Source: Lunularia cruciata (lineage: Eukaryota; Streptophyta; Marchantiopsida; Lunulariales; Lunulariaceae). From it: a DNA stretch of 64,000 bases. The stretch covers positions 50,979,473 to 51,043,472 of the forward strand of contig OX419758.1 in NCBI GenBank assembly GCA_948567375.1, read 5' to 3'. The notes under the pieces were generated by a model, which did not search any database, was not told where the DNA came from, and saw only the letters and a program-made list of their open reading frames with translations. The stretch's first letter is position 1; each line of letters starts with the position of its first letter. This document shows positions 24,404 through 35,999 of this stretch, one piece after another. The translations under genes and the position numbers were made by a program.

Positions 24404-25011
24404 TGTAATACTAATAGCTAGATATATTATCTCGAGGTGGAAATTGGTTTGGTAACATCTGGAAGGATTTCATATGATAGACTTAGTAGATCAAATCAAT
24501 TTTTCACCAAAATAGTATTTCCATTCAAAGTGTAGGAGCCAAAAACACCTTGAAAACTTTAGAGCCAATTTTGGAAGCTCAAATGGATGAAATAAGCCTC
24601 AAAATGGAGAGATTCATCCTTCTTTGTACAAATGGCTTGCCTTTTCCCTCCACTATTTATCTCATTGAGAGCTTTCCAATGGTACCTCACTCATGTGATT
24701 TTGACCTTTCTATAGGAAGATTCTCTAAAGATTCTTTAAAGATTCCCTCTAGTAAAACTTGTTTGACTAACCAAATAGGACAAGGATTGACATGTCATCC
24801 ATCCATGCAACTAATCTAAGGGTGGAGCTCATTGACTTATCACCAATCCATGTATCTGATCCAAAAGTGGAGCTTCCTTTGGGTGGATCCTCTTTGCTAT
24901 ATAATAAAGACAGTGTGCTCTTTTGGGGCATTGGAGTATTGAGTATTGTGAAGCTTTTTGTTTTCTCTCTTGTGTTTCTATTGGGGGTTCTTCTTTCCTT
25001 GGATTATAACA
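24404..25011 (+). mobile_element. Solo LTR-A with perfect target-site duplication
   Basis: TGTAATACTAATAGC at the start and CCTTGGATTATAACA at the end give 608 bp. The five bases TGGAT lie directly on both sides (24399-24403 and 25012-25016). There is no internal region, so this is a solo LTR left by recombination between the two LTRs of a former insertion. Confidence 0.93.
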
Positions 25012-25042
25012 TGGATGTACTAGAAGGATATGTAGGTTTAGG

Positions 25043-25044
<2 letters not shown>

Positions 25045-25124
<80 letters not shown>
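25045..25124. repeat. (TA)40 microsatellite
   Basis: An uninterrupted run of about 40 TA units starts 29 bp after the solo LTR's right target duplication. The apparent Ile/Tyr repeat frame over it is an artefact. Confidence 0.97.
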
Positions 25125-25126
<2 letters not shown>

Positions 25127-26266
25127 GTTGCATGCTAGTTCTAATTGCCTAGTTCTTCTTTTGTTCACATTCAATGATGTATGTATTTATGAGCACTTGG
25201 GATGGTGCAAGTCACTCAAGTTGAGTTCATGGAAAATCATTCACTTTGACCTTGAGTGATATCATGGATGCATTTGCTTTGTGCAATGGGAGGATAGGGA
25301 GAAGAAAGACCATTCTTTTATATTATGGTTGAGAATTAACTTCCTATGTGAGACTGTAGAGTTAAATGGCATCTTTCATGGAGATCATTTTTCCAATTTC
25401 TTGGTGTTATTTTTGTTTTGGAGAGAAGGCCAAAGATAGTGCATAAGCATAGTATCCTTGCAATGAAGACCAAGATAGCTAGGTCTAGTATGGACAATTT
25501 TTATTGATGTAAAGTTGATGTTAGAGGCTAAGTTGGTGATCCGTTAGTGTCTATTACACCATCCAAATGGTCAGCAGTTCAAGATGATATTTGTAGGGCA
25601 TTTTCTCATTCATATGTTCTTGGAGAGAGGTTTTTTGGGTGAGGATGAGGTGACCTTCAAGAGCATTGTGGTAGAGGAAGAGATGTTCATCCATGAAGCA
25701 AGTGAAGACCCATGAATGTGAGTAGAATAGTAAACACTTTTAAAAACAATATATTCTCGTATCTCTTTTGAACTTGTACAAGTTCTTTGCTCATATTCTT
25801 TAAATTTTGTCATTTGATATAACATCTATTTTTTAACTTGTACAAGTTTTTCCATGTTCTTTAAATCTGGTCATTCTTTACACCCAATCATTTGATTTTG
25901 AATCTATTTTTGCTAAGTCATCATCCCTATAGTCCACATGTTGTTCCACACCCATGTTGTTTCTCATGAGGCATTAGATGAAGGGCTAAAGATCCCCATG
26001 GGAGGAGATGTGGAGTTATAGATCACCATAGGTCACCATGATGAGTTAGAGGATGAAGTTGAGGTCCTCATAAAGAGGAGATAAGGAGTAAGAAGTCCCT
26101 ACAAGAGGAGATTCAACATTACCTACATTCTCATCCTTTGGAGTAGAGGGAGAGTGCTCGTTAGGAGGTATTCAACATAAAGTACCACTTGAGTTGGAGG
26201 TAGAGTTAGTGGAGATATAGCATCTTCTTCATGAGAGAGAGTATAGTCTTGTAAAGATGGCTAGGT
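25125..26266. other. No supported gene
   Basis: AT-rich sequence with short frames only. The GAGGAGAT-like words at 25990-26130 suggest decayed local duplications. Confidence 0.45.
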
Positions 26267-26962
26267 TATAACACCTATTGGTGCATGTATGCTCTATTGG
26301 GATATTTAGTTTGGTATTGAAAGTTGTTGAAGATATGATTTATATGGAGTTTAACCAAGCTTCTATATTATTCATGATTAGCTAGAGTTATTCATAGCTA
26401 AGATAGAAGTGACTCCATTTTAGAAGAACTAGAAAGATTGAGCATCATATTTCAGATTCTAGTGTATTGAATTTGTATTATTCCTAGGGGTTTGGCTTTG
26501 AGGAAGAGTTGAGAACTCTTGAGCCCATGAGCCTTTTTGGTTTGGATTTTCCAAGGATGTCATGTGAAGGAATCCTTGACTTAGTTGTTGGGCAAGATAA
26601 GTCCACACACTTAGGAGATTATTCCCATGATTTTGGATATTCCTTTAGACTTATGACTTGATTTAACTTTTTGCCTAGTTACTTGAGTTACTCTAGTGAT
26701 AGTAACACACCAAAGTTACTTTGGTATGTAAATATTTCACATGTATATAAACCAAGGGTGAGGAGGTACTCATCATCCTTTCATTCAATTATCTTTCTCT
26801 CATCAAGTTCTCCAATGAGCAATGGCTTGAGTCTTCAAAGTGCCTTGGAGTTTTAACTTTGGAGGAGTGTGATGGAGTTTGGGTTATTTGGCCTCTTAGT
26901 GCCAAGTGCACTACTGTAAAAACCATAAGAGTTTCATCCTAACTAAGAGATAGGTTGGTTCA
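26267..26962 (+). mobile_element. LTR-B, older copy, forward orientation
   Basis: It aligns with the reverse complement of the 685-bp copies along the whole length (start TATAACACCTATTGG, block GGAAGAGTTGAGAACTCT-like near 26500, end TAGGTTGGTTCA). It is much more diverged from the two near-identical copies than they are from each other, so it is an older insertion. Confidence 0.8.
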
Positions 26963-28380
26963 TAGAGCACACAAGGTTGTGGAAGTTTTGTGACTTAAAT
27001 AGTTTTGTGGATCTAATTGCAAGGATGGCTGACATTAGTGAGAGAGAGACTTCTTCTTAAGAAGAACTATAGGTCAATAAGAGGAAGAGGAGTTATTCAT
27101 GGCCTTCATGAGGGAAAAGAGGTCTAGAGTGGAGAGATTGGCTCAATTAGACTTAGATATGACACATAGAGACTTGATGGTTGAGACTTTTATGGTCCAA
27201 TAGGAGTTTTACAATAAAGAGTTAAATTTTAGTGTGGAGTAGTTGGAGAGACTATGAGATACCTCTCTTAGAGACATGTGTATATAGGGACTCAAATTAA
27301 TAGTATAGACATGATCACTCATAATATGCAACCAATGGTATAAATAAGATCTCTTAAGGATCTCAAATAGAACGGTTGTGGAACTATTTTATAGAAAGGG
27401 TCACTTAGAGGTCTTATATGGGTGGGTCATAGATACAATTTCTCAAAATTAGAATGTTGGTAGAGACACAATATGAGGTGACACAAATAGATAGGTTAGA
27501 GATGCAATCTTCTCAAGCTTTGTCTACTGGTACAAAGACACAATCTAAGGTGACATAAAACAGCCTCATCTATATGGAGTGCCTAGATGAGAGCATATTG
27601 TGATGACCCATGATATGGACATTATTGCTTGGAGACCTCAAGTTTCATATGATCTTGCACTATTATCCTCATTCATAGATTAGCATCAAGAGATTGAGTG
27701 GCCTGAGGAGATGAATATGACATAGATGTAGGATGTTGACATAGAAGATGAGCTTATTAAGACAATTTATTCCTTGTATCATTTATGCTCATGAGAGGTA
27801 GGGGAAGATTTTGGTATGGATGTTGGTTGTGTAGTGGATATGATTTGAGTCAACTATGTCTCCACTTCCAATGGTTTGACTTGGTACTTAAGCATAGATG
27901 GTTATATCATAGAGGAAAGATTACTTTTAGGTATATGCCATTGCCTAGATTTAGAGAGCTCATGGAGTATTATATGTCACACTTTGAGGTTATCATCTAG
28001 ATTGATAGTATGAGGATAGATTGTGTGTATCTACTCAAGGACATATGTGATCAAGGTCTCTTATTGAAGGGAGTACACATGGGGATGTGCCTAATAGCCT
28101 TTCTTGATGACATATATAGGTAAAAGGATATATAGATAGGTTTCATAGACCTTATAGTACATTTAACACCTTGGATATATCACTTAAAGATAGATATATT
28201 GATAGTTTGTAGTGCATTACTTCCATATTGTAAGAACCATCCCCATGGTTCTATCCATCCTCTAGCATTTACTCATGTTCATACTAGAGTATGAGGTTCA
28301 CACACTTCTCTTATGGATCTCTTAATAGATCCCTTAGAGAGATTTAGAGCAAACAACATGCTTGACTATTGAGTTTGTCA
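26963..28380 (+). mobile_element. Possible 5' interior of the LTR-B element
   Basis: Downstream of LTR-B is a decayed frame that opens with ATGGCTGACATTAGTGAG near 27025 and stays Arg/Glu-rich. This position suits a gag region. No domain was recognised, and the primer-binding site expected right after the LTR is not convincing. Confidence 0.35.
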
Positions 28381-31249
28381 CGGCCCACTTTGTTATGAGC
28401 TTTGGTCTTTTGTTACCTTTTGTTGTTTGTATGTAAATATTCTAAACCAAACCTTTGAAAGTGTCATTTGCAAGAAGTGTGAATTCATAAGAGGTCATAT
28501 TCCTGTGATACAAAGAAGCAAAGTGCTTACAGAAAGGAACTCCCCATGGCCGCCTAACAAGAATGAGACCAGACTCATTTTGTAGCTAGACCCATTTCAT
28601 TTTTCTTCCATCAAGCTTTATGACAAGAATTCCCCAACAAAACAAGCCACTACACTACAAGGAAACCCTGACTTCATGAGCTTTTATGGAATGATGGGAG
28701 CCGTGACAACTTTCCAACAAATACAAAACTCCACCAATTTTTACTATTGTTTCAAGAACACACAAAAAGATGCACATGCCACCAAAGAATAGTTATGCCT
28801 AGTCTCACGTGTGTGATGGATGATTGCAACCCTTCACCAACTACCACAATGGAAGAAGGATAGACCACACTCTGATGGGGCTAGAAAAAGGCTATCTCTA
28901 ATGTGCAAGGAAAATATATTTATAGTTTACAATTTTTATTTTTCACTTTTCACTTTTCTTTCTAATTTCTTGCATTTCTCCCTTTGCCACCACCATTTTA
29001 AATTATTTGTAGAGAGAGAAATGAAAAAAATTGGCAGTCCACTTTGGAAATTACCTGTAGACTACCAAATTTTTTTGACAATGTTAGGAGCTTGGGACAT
29101 GGATGTTAAACAGGGTGAGAATTGCACTATTATGCAAAATCAAATATTCAAACATGATGGGACAAATTCCCAAAGAAGGGATCAAAGGTGAGGTGGTGGA
29201 AATCTTGAGTAAACTCTCAAAATTTCTGAGTGTGGATTATACTATCAAGCCAACTACATCAAGAAAATAAAGATGGATTTCTTATTTTGGGATTATGGTC
29301 TTGCAAATGGGGCCATGTTGCAAAAAATTTGCAATAATGTAGAGAATTGAGTGGGAAGTCATTACAAGGATGTCCCACAATGTGGATGGAGGACCATTGG
29401 CAGTGGGTTTTGTGCATGGATTGCTCCCTATTTGGGGAAGTTCAAATTGATACCCCACATGTTAGACCCAACAAATGATTAAAGCAAAGAATCAATGACT
29501 TGTTTGGAGAGGATCCACAAATGGGTATAAGAATGAAGACATGAAAGACTCAACACTAAAACCAAAATGATATTTTTCTGTTTTGTTAGAAGTGAAAAAA
29601 CTACGTCAATCAAAATAAGGCTATCTTCTTCTAGCTCATACATGAGCAAAAGCCAATTAGTTGGCAAGGATGTTTTGTGAGCGAGTCATCAAGCTATTGG
29701 AGGATATGAAGGAAGGTTTTGCCACTACTTTGGTCCCTTTAATTTTTTATTTCTAGATTGGTATGAACCTATTAACAAACAAGGAGAAGGAGAACTTTCC
29801 ATCCTACCTACATCATCAAGCTTACTTTAGTAGGGGCCGAACTTGCCAAAGAAGATCACCAAGTACCACAAAGTGGAAAAAGAATATGCCTAGACTAAGA
29901 ATTTCATGTGAGTGATGGAGACATACAACTCCATTATGATTCAACAAAATATTTTGGTGGCTTGAGCAAAGGTTCAAGCTTCCAAAGAAAAATGACCTTA
30001 GGAGCTGGAACCTTTATCCAAAGATAGGAAGAGAAAAACCATGTCATTCAATTCAACTCAAGAAGATGTCCATTACTAAGAAAGGAGCTAGATGAAAAAT
30101 GAGTTGTGAGTACTACTTAGAGTAAAAAGTTGGGGAGTGAGGAATCCCTTACACAAATTTTGTCTTCTATAGTGCATGAAGGAGAAGAAAGCCCAAATAA
30201 CAAAGCATATCTAGCATCCATACTTAAGGACAATGAATTGCTCCCTATAGAGAAGGAAAGAAGCTTGCTATGGAACTCATCCCAACCATGGCTATGTTTT
30301 TTCACTTTGGTTCCTAATAAGGACGGAGTGTCTCATTACAAAATGAAGTGTATACAAACAAAACAATCTTGCTTGATGGAAAATTTCATCAAGGACACTA
30401 TTGATAACAAGGCAAGGAAATCATGCCAAGGTCCAAGAACCTCAAGAAACAAACCTTGTTGTTCCTAGGATATGAAGGACAAGCGGATGGAGATGATGTC
30501 ATTATTGATGCCCCACCTCCAACCAATGCTAACAAAGTAGGCAAGAACAAGGAAGTGGTCTCAACTTGAAAAATGAAATAAATGACAATCCCAACCCATG
30601 ACAAGAATCATATGCCTAAAAAAAAGAAGGCCCTACAAAGATGTGGTATCCACCTTTTTGTTTCTGGTAGAATTGAGAGTAAAATTAGTTATTAGAAGTA
30701 GAAAGAGTTAGAAAAAGAGTTAGTATTTAGGTTAAGTCTATATAAGTCCATGTAGGAATAGTAGAACAAATCAGATCCATTGATGTAGAATCTGATCCAA
30801 AGATGACAAACCAATCCAATCCAAGTTACTTTGGCTCAAGAGGAAACACAATCCAATCCAAGGATACTTTGCATTGGAATGGAAGTTTGAAAGTTAGGAT
30901 TACTATGGGCTTACAATGAGGATTAATATCTTGGTGACCGCATGTTAAAATCATGCAAGCTATATTTCATTAGAAGCATCTCTTTCAGTCAAGCACAACA
31001 CACAATACGTGGTGGTTAACATTATCAAAAAATTTCCTCATGTTGTATTCAAGAAGCTAATGTATGTCCCTCCAACCAAATTGCATTTGTTGGAGCACCA
31101 AGTGGGTGTTTTTTTTGGGTTTGAGTCCATGCTTTCTATTGCCACCACAATTGCAAAATTTGGAGGTTTGTAGCCAAAGTTACAAGCATTTGAAGTCTTT
31201 AGAGTAGATGCAAAAACTTTGGGTTTGAAATTGCAGCTACTTTTGGTCA
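28381..31249. other. No supported gene
   Basis: Decayed sequence with short plus-strand frames (for example 28820-29191 and 30130-30468) and no recognised domain or terminal repeat. Confidence 0.4.
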
Positions 31250-32325
31250 AACGCTACTTTGTCTTAGGATGAAGGTGACCCAATTGAGGTAGTAAGACAT
31301 TGGAATGAAATTGATTTTGGATGAGTTATTAGAGTTGTTTGAAATAGTTAGGATAGAGAAGGAAGAAACAATTAGTACAATCATGACTTCAATTCCAGTA
31401 CAAACTCAAGACATAACAATAGTAGATGAAGATGTAGAAGTAGTTGATGAACCCAAAGTACAAGAGACACTTGTGGCTACTTTGGGTTAGGAAACCAAAG
31501 TTGAGGTAGTAATCAAATTGGATTAGGAGTAATAGATTTCAGATTTGAAGTGGTAGATTTGAAGTGGTAGAAGGATGCTTCATATTTGGAGATTTGTAAG
31601 AGACAATCAAACTAGTTTTGACACTTTTTTTAACTATTGAGTGCTCTACCTATTTAAAGCAGCCTTTTTCATTATGTTGTATTAAGTATTGAGCTAAAGT
31701 TTGAGTAAAGCAAAGTGTTGAACCTAGCACTTGTCATTTTCCTTCATTTTGAGTATTAGCCTATTGTTTGCACTTGTGAATGTGTGGCAAAATTCAGATT
31801 GCAATTTAGAGTTTGTTGGATGTTGATTCTAGAACTCTGATTTCCATTTTTTGTGTTTGATCTTGAGTAGATAGCAATCAAAGCAATGCCTTGATGGATG
31901 TGTGAGAATTATAGTGTTATTAGTACTTGACATTTGTGATTTGCAGGTAAACAACTGATGCAAAGCAATTTGGATTGAGAATTTTTTACCTTTAATGGAA
32001 GGGTGGAATGCAATTCCAAGATGAATTCACTTCATGTTGAAGTAGCCTTCTTCATATCAATTGAATCATCACAATTAGTATCAATTTGGAGAGCATTTGA
32101 AGAATTATGATTTTGGGTGATACTAAATTGTGACAAGAGTTGTTGTTAAGCACTTGTTACTCTCTTTTGGGTGTAGTTTCTACCCAAGAGGCTATGGACA
32201 AATCAAGAAGACTTAAATTGTTAGCTTCCACTTCATATTTGACCATTCTTGACCAATATCTTTGAGGGAATGAACCATTACTCAAATATTATTAAAATAG
32301 TGATACTTGTTGGGTTGTCAAAAAA
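31250..32325 (+). mobile_element. Repeat family X, copy 3 (end of frame and tail)
   Basis: A short acidic frame (31305-31490) ends with a block similar to the end of the copy 1 and copy 2 frames (VEV near a Lys-rich stop). The tail follows with CTACCTATTTAAAG near 31650 and the CTTGAGTAGATAGCAATC segment in single copy at 31862. The family end GTTGGGTTGTCA lies near 32323. Confidence 0.65.
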
Positions 32326-33449
32326 GGTGATTGGGTAAAGATGGTGATTCTTTGCCTTGGCTTATGGCAACATACACCATCCACACAATAATATTGATGA
32401 TGAAAGCATTGGAAGAGCTTTTGCTGATATACTAGAAGTCGAATCCAAACCTAAAAGAACCAATAGCCCTCATTTGCCACTTGCATCACTTGGTCTAAAC
32501 CCAGACAAAGAAAAAGGATAAGGAAAACAAGAAGTGCCTAGAGGAGTTCCAAAGAGAGGAACTAAAATGGCAAAATGAGTGCAATAAATTAATCCATGGC
32601 CTAAAGGAGTTGATGATTATATCTTGCTAGTCTTCCACCAAAGAACTCAACATGAGGAAGAAATACAAAATTAGGAAGACAAACTTGTAGTGATGTAAAG
32701 TGAGTTAGAAACTACCCAGGTGGAAGTAAAGGCAATGGAGAATCAATACAACAGTTTGAAGTAATTGATTGACCTTTGCATCTCCAACCTATCTACCAAC
32801 CTAAAACAACAATAAGAAAAGGTGTTGGAACAAGACAAGCAAAACTTTCATGAGATGACCAAAGAGTTAGTGCCAAAAGAACCAAGCTAGACAATGAATG
32901 ATTTGGGCTCCTCACCACTATTGGTCATATGACCACTCAACTACTAAGTCACTTGGAATGCATGGCCAACAAAGGCAAAGGACTTGTGCACTCAAATTGA
33001 CAGACTAGAGAAGAAGTTGTCTCAAATAGGCAACTCAAACCATTGTCTACAAAGCTCTTGAGCCACAATAACACCAAAATTTTTGGGAGACCTGATCTAG
33101 CTTCAAATCATAAAGAGTTTTTGGAAAGAGCTCATGTACTTTTTTTGGAGAATCTCCCAATGAACAAAGGCAAAGAACTTATGTACTCAAATAGACACAC
33201 TATAGAGGAAGTTGCCTCAAATAGGCAACTCAAATCATTGTCTACAAAGCTCTTGAGCCACAATAACACCAAATTTGTTAGGAGATCTGGTATATTATGG
33301 AGATCAAATCATAGAGAGTTATTAGAAGGAGCTCACGTACTTTGTTTGCATTTGCCAAGGAGTTGAAAGTTCAACCCAAGTCCAACTTGCACCTGCTACC
33401 ATAGAATAACAATGAGGACTTTTTCTTAAGAAGATGGTCATGGTTAATT
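32326..33449. other. Glu/Lys/Gln-rich decayed stretch
   Basis: Plus-strand codons remain coiled-coil-like (repeated Glu, Lys and Leu) but broken. It includes the 195-bp tandem duplication listed separately. Confidence 0.4.
32968..33350 (+). repeat. Tandem duplication, 195-bp unit
   Basis: The segment beginning AACAAAGGCAAAG at 32968 recurs at 33163. It includes the shared block TACAAAGCTCTTGAGCCACA and the phrase AATCATA(A/G)AGAGTT. Because 195 is divisible by three, a frame would have kept phase. Confidence 0.85.
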
Positions 33450-33880
33450 TTGTTGTGACAACATCTTTGTTTTTGTAGCCTTACAAAGTTTGTAGATGTA
33501 CATAATGTGTAAATAGGTAACTAGGCCAAATTGTTATATAGTATTAGCCTATTCAAGGTAGATAACCCCTAACTAAGTTGATTGCTTCCCTGGCTACCTA
33601 CCATTAGGTTTGGGGTTAAAATAAGATATGCTAAAGATTGAGCGGTTTAGATGTACTTAAGAAATTTCTATGCATTGTAGCCATTAGATCTTTCTATTCC
33701 AAGTAGGAAATGTATAAAAGGCTTAGGCCTAGTGTTCATAGGTCCATTTAGTTCATCCTTCTTTTGCAAGTAAAATGTGAAGTTTATACCATTAAGACTC
33801 ATGAGTCAATGTAATGCATATTAGTCTACCTTATGAATGAATGATTGTATGCTTAACTTGTTTATGAGTCACAAATCCTA
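33450..33880 (+). mobile_element. LTR-like promoter region, unassigned family
   Basis: A TATAAAAGG box at about 33714 is followed by a GTTCATAGG...CATTAAGACTCATGAG leader and an ATGAATGAATGATTG end, the usual look of a plant LTR R/U5 region. The left limit may be TGTTGTGACAACATC near 33450. No partner LTR was found in the window. Confidence 0.35.
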
Positions 33881-34789
33881 AAGGAAAAACCTAGGCACTA
33901 GAGTGAAACAACACATTTGTGCATGACTAGAGAGTGGCTCTCTAGTCGTTTGGCCAAAGTCAAGAATGATCCATGAATAGGCTTGCACAACCTTTGGATC
34001 TTGTCCAATAACACTCCAAGATAAGATTGAGTAGCACTGATTGTTGTTCACTCTTGTGACCTTGTGCCTTTTGGCAAGGATAAAACATGTCATTACAATC
34101 ATAGTCTTTAGAGGGATGTAAATTTTGGAACTATTTCTACCCAATTTAGTTTGCAAAGTTTTCAATCTTCCATTGTGCAATATTGTAAGGGAATGCTTTT
34201 GTACGACTTGAAACGGGGGTGTTGTAAAAATTGTGGCTCCTACAAATCTCACCTTGGAAGTTTGCAGCTTGGACAAGCAATTGGTGAATAGAGTGTCTCC
34301 AAAACAAAGTGACCTTTGCTTTGAGTGAACCCACTCTACCTTAGGAATCCCTTGGATTTGACACTTTAGCGTATAGGAGAATAGATTGCATTTGTCTCAT
34401 TTTAGCCATTTCCAACCCGTATCTTCAAGAGAACAACTTGATCTTACCAATTATATTGTAGTAAGTTGACATTAAGTTACCATGGAGTTCTTCATTAAGG
34501 AGTGGAATTTTGGTCATATTTGAAATCATATTGTAATTCCATTGGAGGGTTGGGCATCCACCTTTCAAGATCCCTCTATGCATGACAAAGAGTGGGAACT
34601 CATGTAGAGATATAGTCTAATTTTGATTGAAAGACCAATAAGTTTACACTTTGATGCTCCACTAGAGCATATTAGAGTAGAGTTACTTCCACAAGACACA
34701 AATTCAAACACCTACACCTTTCACCCTATTACCATGTCATGAGGACATATTTTCATATGTATATTTATATACCCATATTTTTACACTCC
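33881..34789. other. No supported gene
   Basis: A minus-strand frame at 34276-33878 (132 codons) has no recognised domain. The stretch follows the LTR-like region and may be its interior. Confidence 0.35.
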
Positions 34790-35145
34790 TTGTGATGCTT
34801 TATCAATATGTTTGAGTCTTGGTAAGTTCTTATTGCAAGATTAATAATCACAATTTGATGTATGATCTTGTTATTATTGGAGATGTTTATCTTTATGCTC
34901 AGACTTTCCAAGTTATAATTGCAAGTATAGTCTTGACAAGTTCATGATGTATGATCTCTAAAAGTGCGAGATGTATAATTCATATACTTTGAGTCCTGGC
35001 AAGTTCTTCTTGCAAGTTTCGTCTTGCCAAGTTCATGACGTATGATATCTAAATTGTTGGAGATGCTTTATCTATATGCTTGAGTCTTGGCAAGTTCTTA
35101 TTGCAAGTTTAGTCTTGACAAGTTCATGATGTACCACCTCTGAAT
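34790..35145 (+). repeat. Tandem repeat, about 90-bp period, nearly four units
   Basis: GAGTCTTGGCAAGTTCTT, TTGCAAGTTTAGTCTTG and AAGTTCATGATGTATGAT recur in order at about 34811, 34901, 34989 and 35080, with spacings of 88-91 bp. Confidence 0.8.
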
Positions 35146-35999
35146 TTTTGGATTCACTATGAAAGCTAATTTATTTTGCTTTTATGGCTATAATAGTTAT
35201 TCATAACCATCATTTCTAATCCTTTCCATCTCAAGAAATAAATTTGATTAAATGTTATTCAAAGAGTCTTCCTTAAGAAATAAATGTATGATCAAGTGTT
35301 ATTCAAAGCATCTTCCTTACCCTTGGATGGAACTCCATCAAGTACAACTCAACCTTGGATGGAAATCCCATCAAGGACAACCAAGATGAAGGAGTGCAAG
35401 GATTTAGAAGATATAGTGACTTTTGTGCAAGAAGACTGATTCTTAAGGACTTAGAATATATAGAGACTTTTCACAAGAAGAGGGATTCTTAATGGTTAAA
35501 AATGGAAGCTACCAAAAGAGAAACTCCAGTGTGAGACAAGACGGTTAAGAATCTATGGGTATCACATTTGCTTTGGTTCTTTATTTCTTACAAAGCATGG
35601 ACATTGAGTTATGAGGCAATCAATGGTTTGGATCCTATCTTAAATCCCAAGTATAGGTCAAGATTAGACAAAATGAGTAAGTCAATGGTTTGAAACCATC
35701 TTTGAACCAAAACCTACTTTGCATCTCCAACCTCCAATTGAAGGTCTCAAAAGCAAAAAAAACCAAGCTTGGTAGCTCTTTCCTTGCCAAAAGCTTCCAA
35801 GTATTAGTAAATCATAGTCATAATGAGCAAAATTATAGTTGAATAACCAATGGCACCCATGAAATCAGCCACAATTATCAAAGCTACAATACATATCTTC
35901 CAACCCCTTTGCACACCCTCATACCCAGATTTGCACCCCAATCTCATTGTGCTCCCCATCCTACCTCCTTTTGTTTCCCCTACACCACACCCTAAACTC
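35146..35999. other. No supported gene; small local duplications
   Basis: Short direct repeats occur (AAGAAATAAAT...GTTATTCAAAG at 35230-35310 and CTTGGATGGAA...CCATCAAG at 35320-35380). No coding support. Confidence 0.45.

Noticed and set aside
24792-25124. Frame ending in an Ile/Tyr repeat
   Set aside because: It reads through a solo LTR into a (TA)40 microsatellite.
33878-34276. 132-codon minus-strand frame as a gene
   Set aside because: No domain, no conserved copy, and it follows an LTR-like promoter on the other strand.
34790-35145. Regular repeats as a CRISPR array
   Set aside because: Units of about 90 bp are tandem with no short constant repeat and unique spacers, and the window is eukaryotic.
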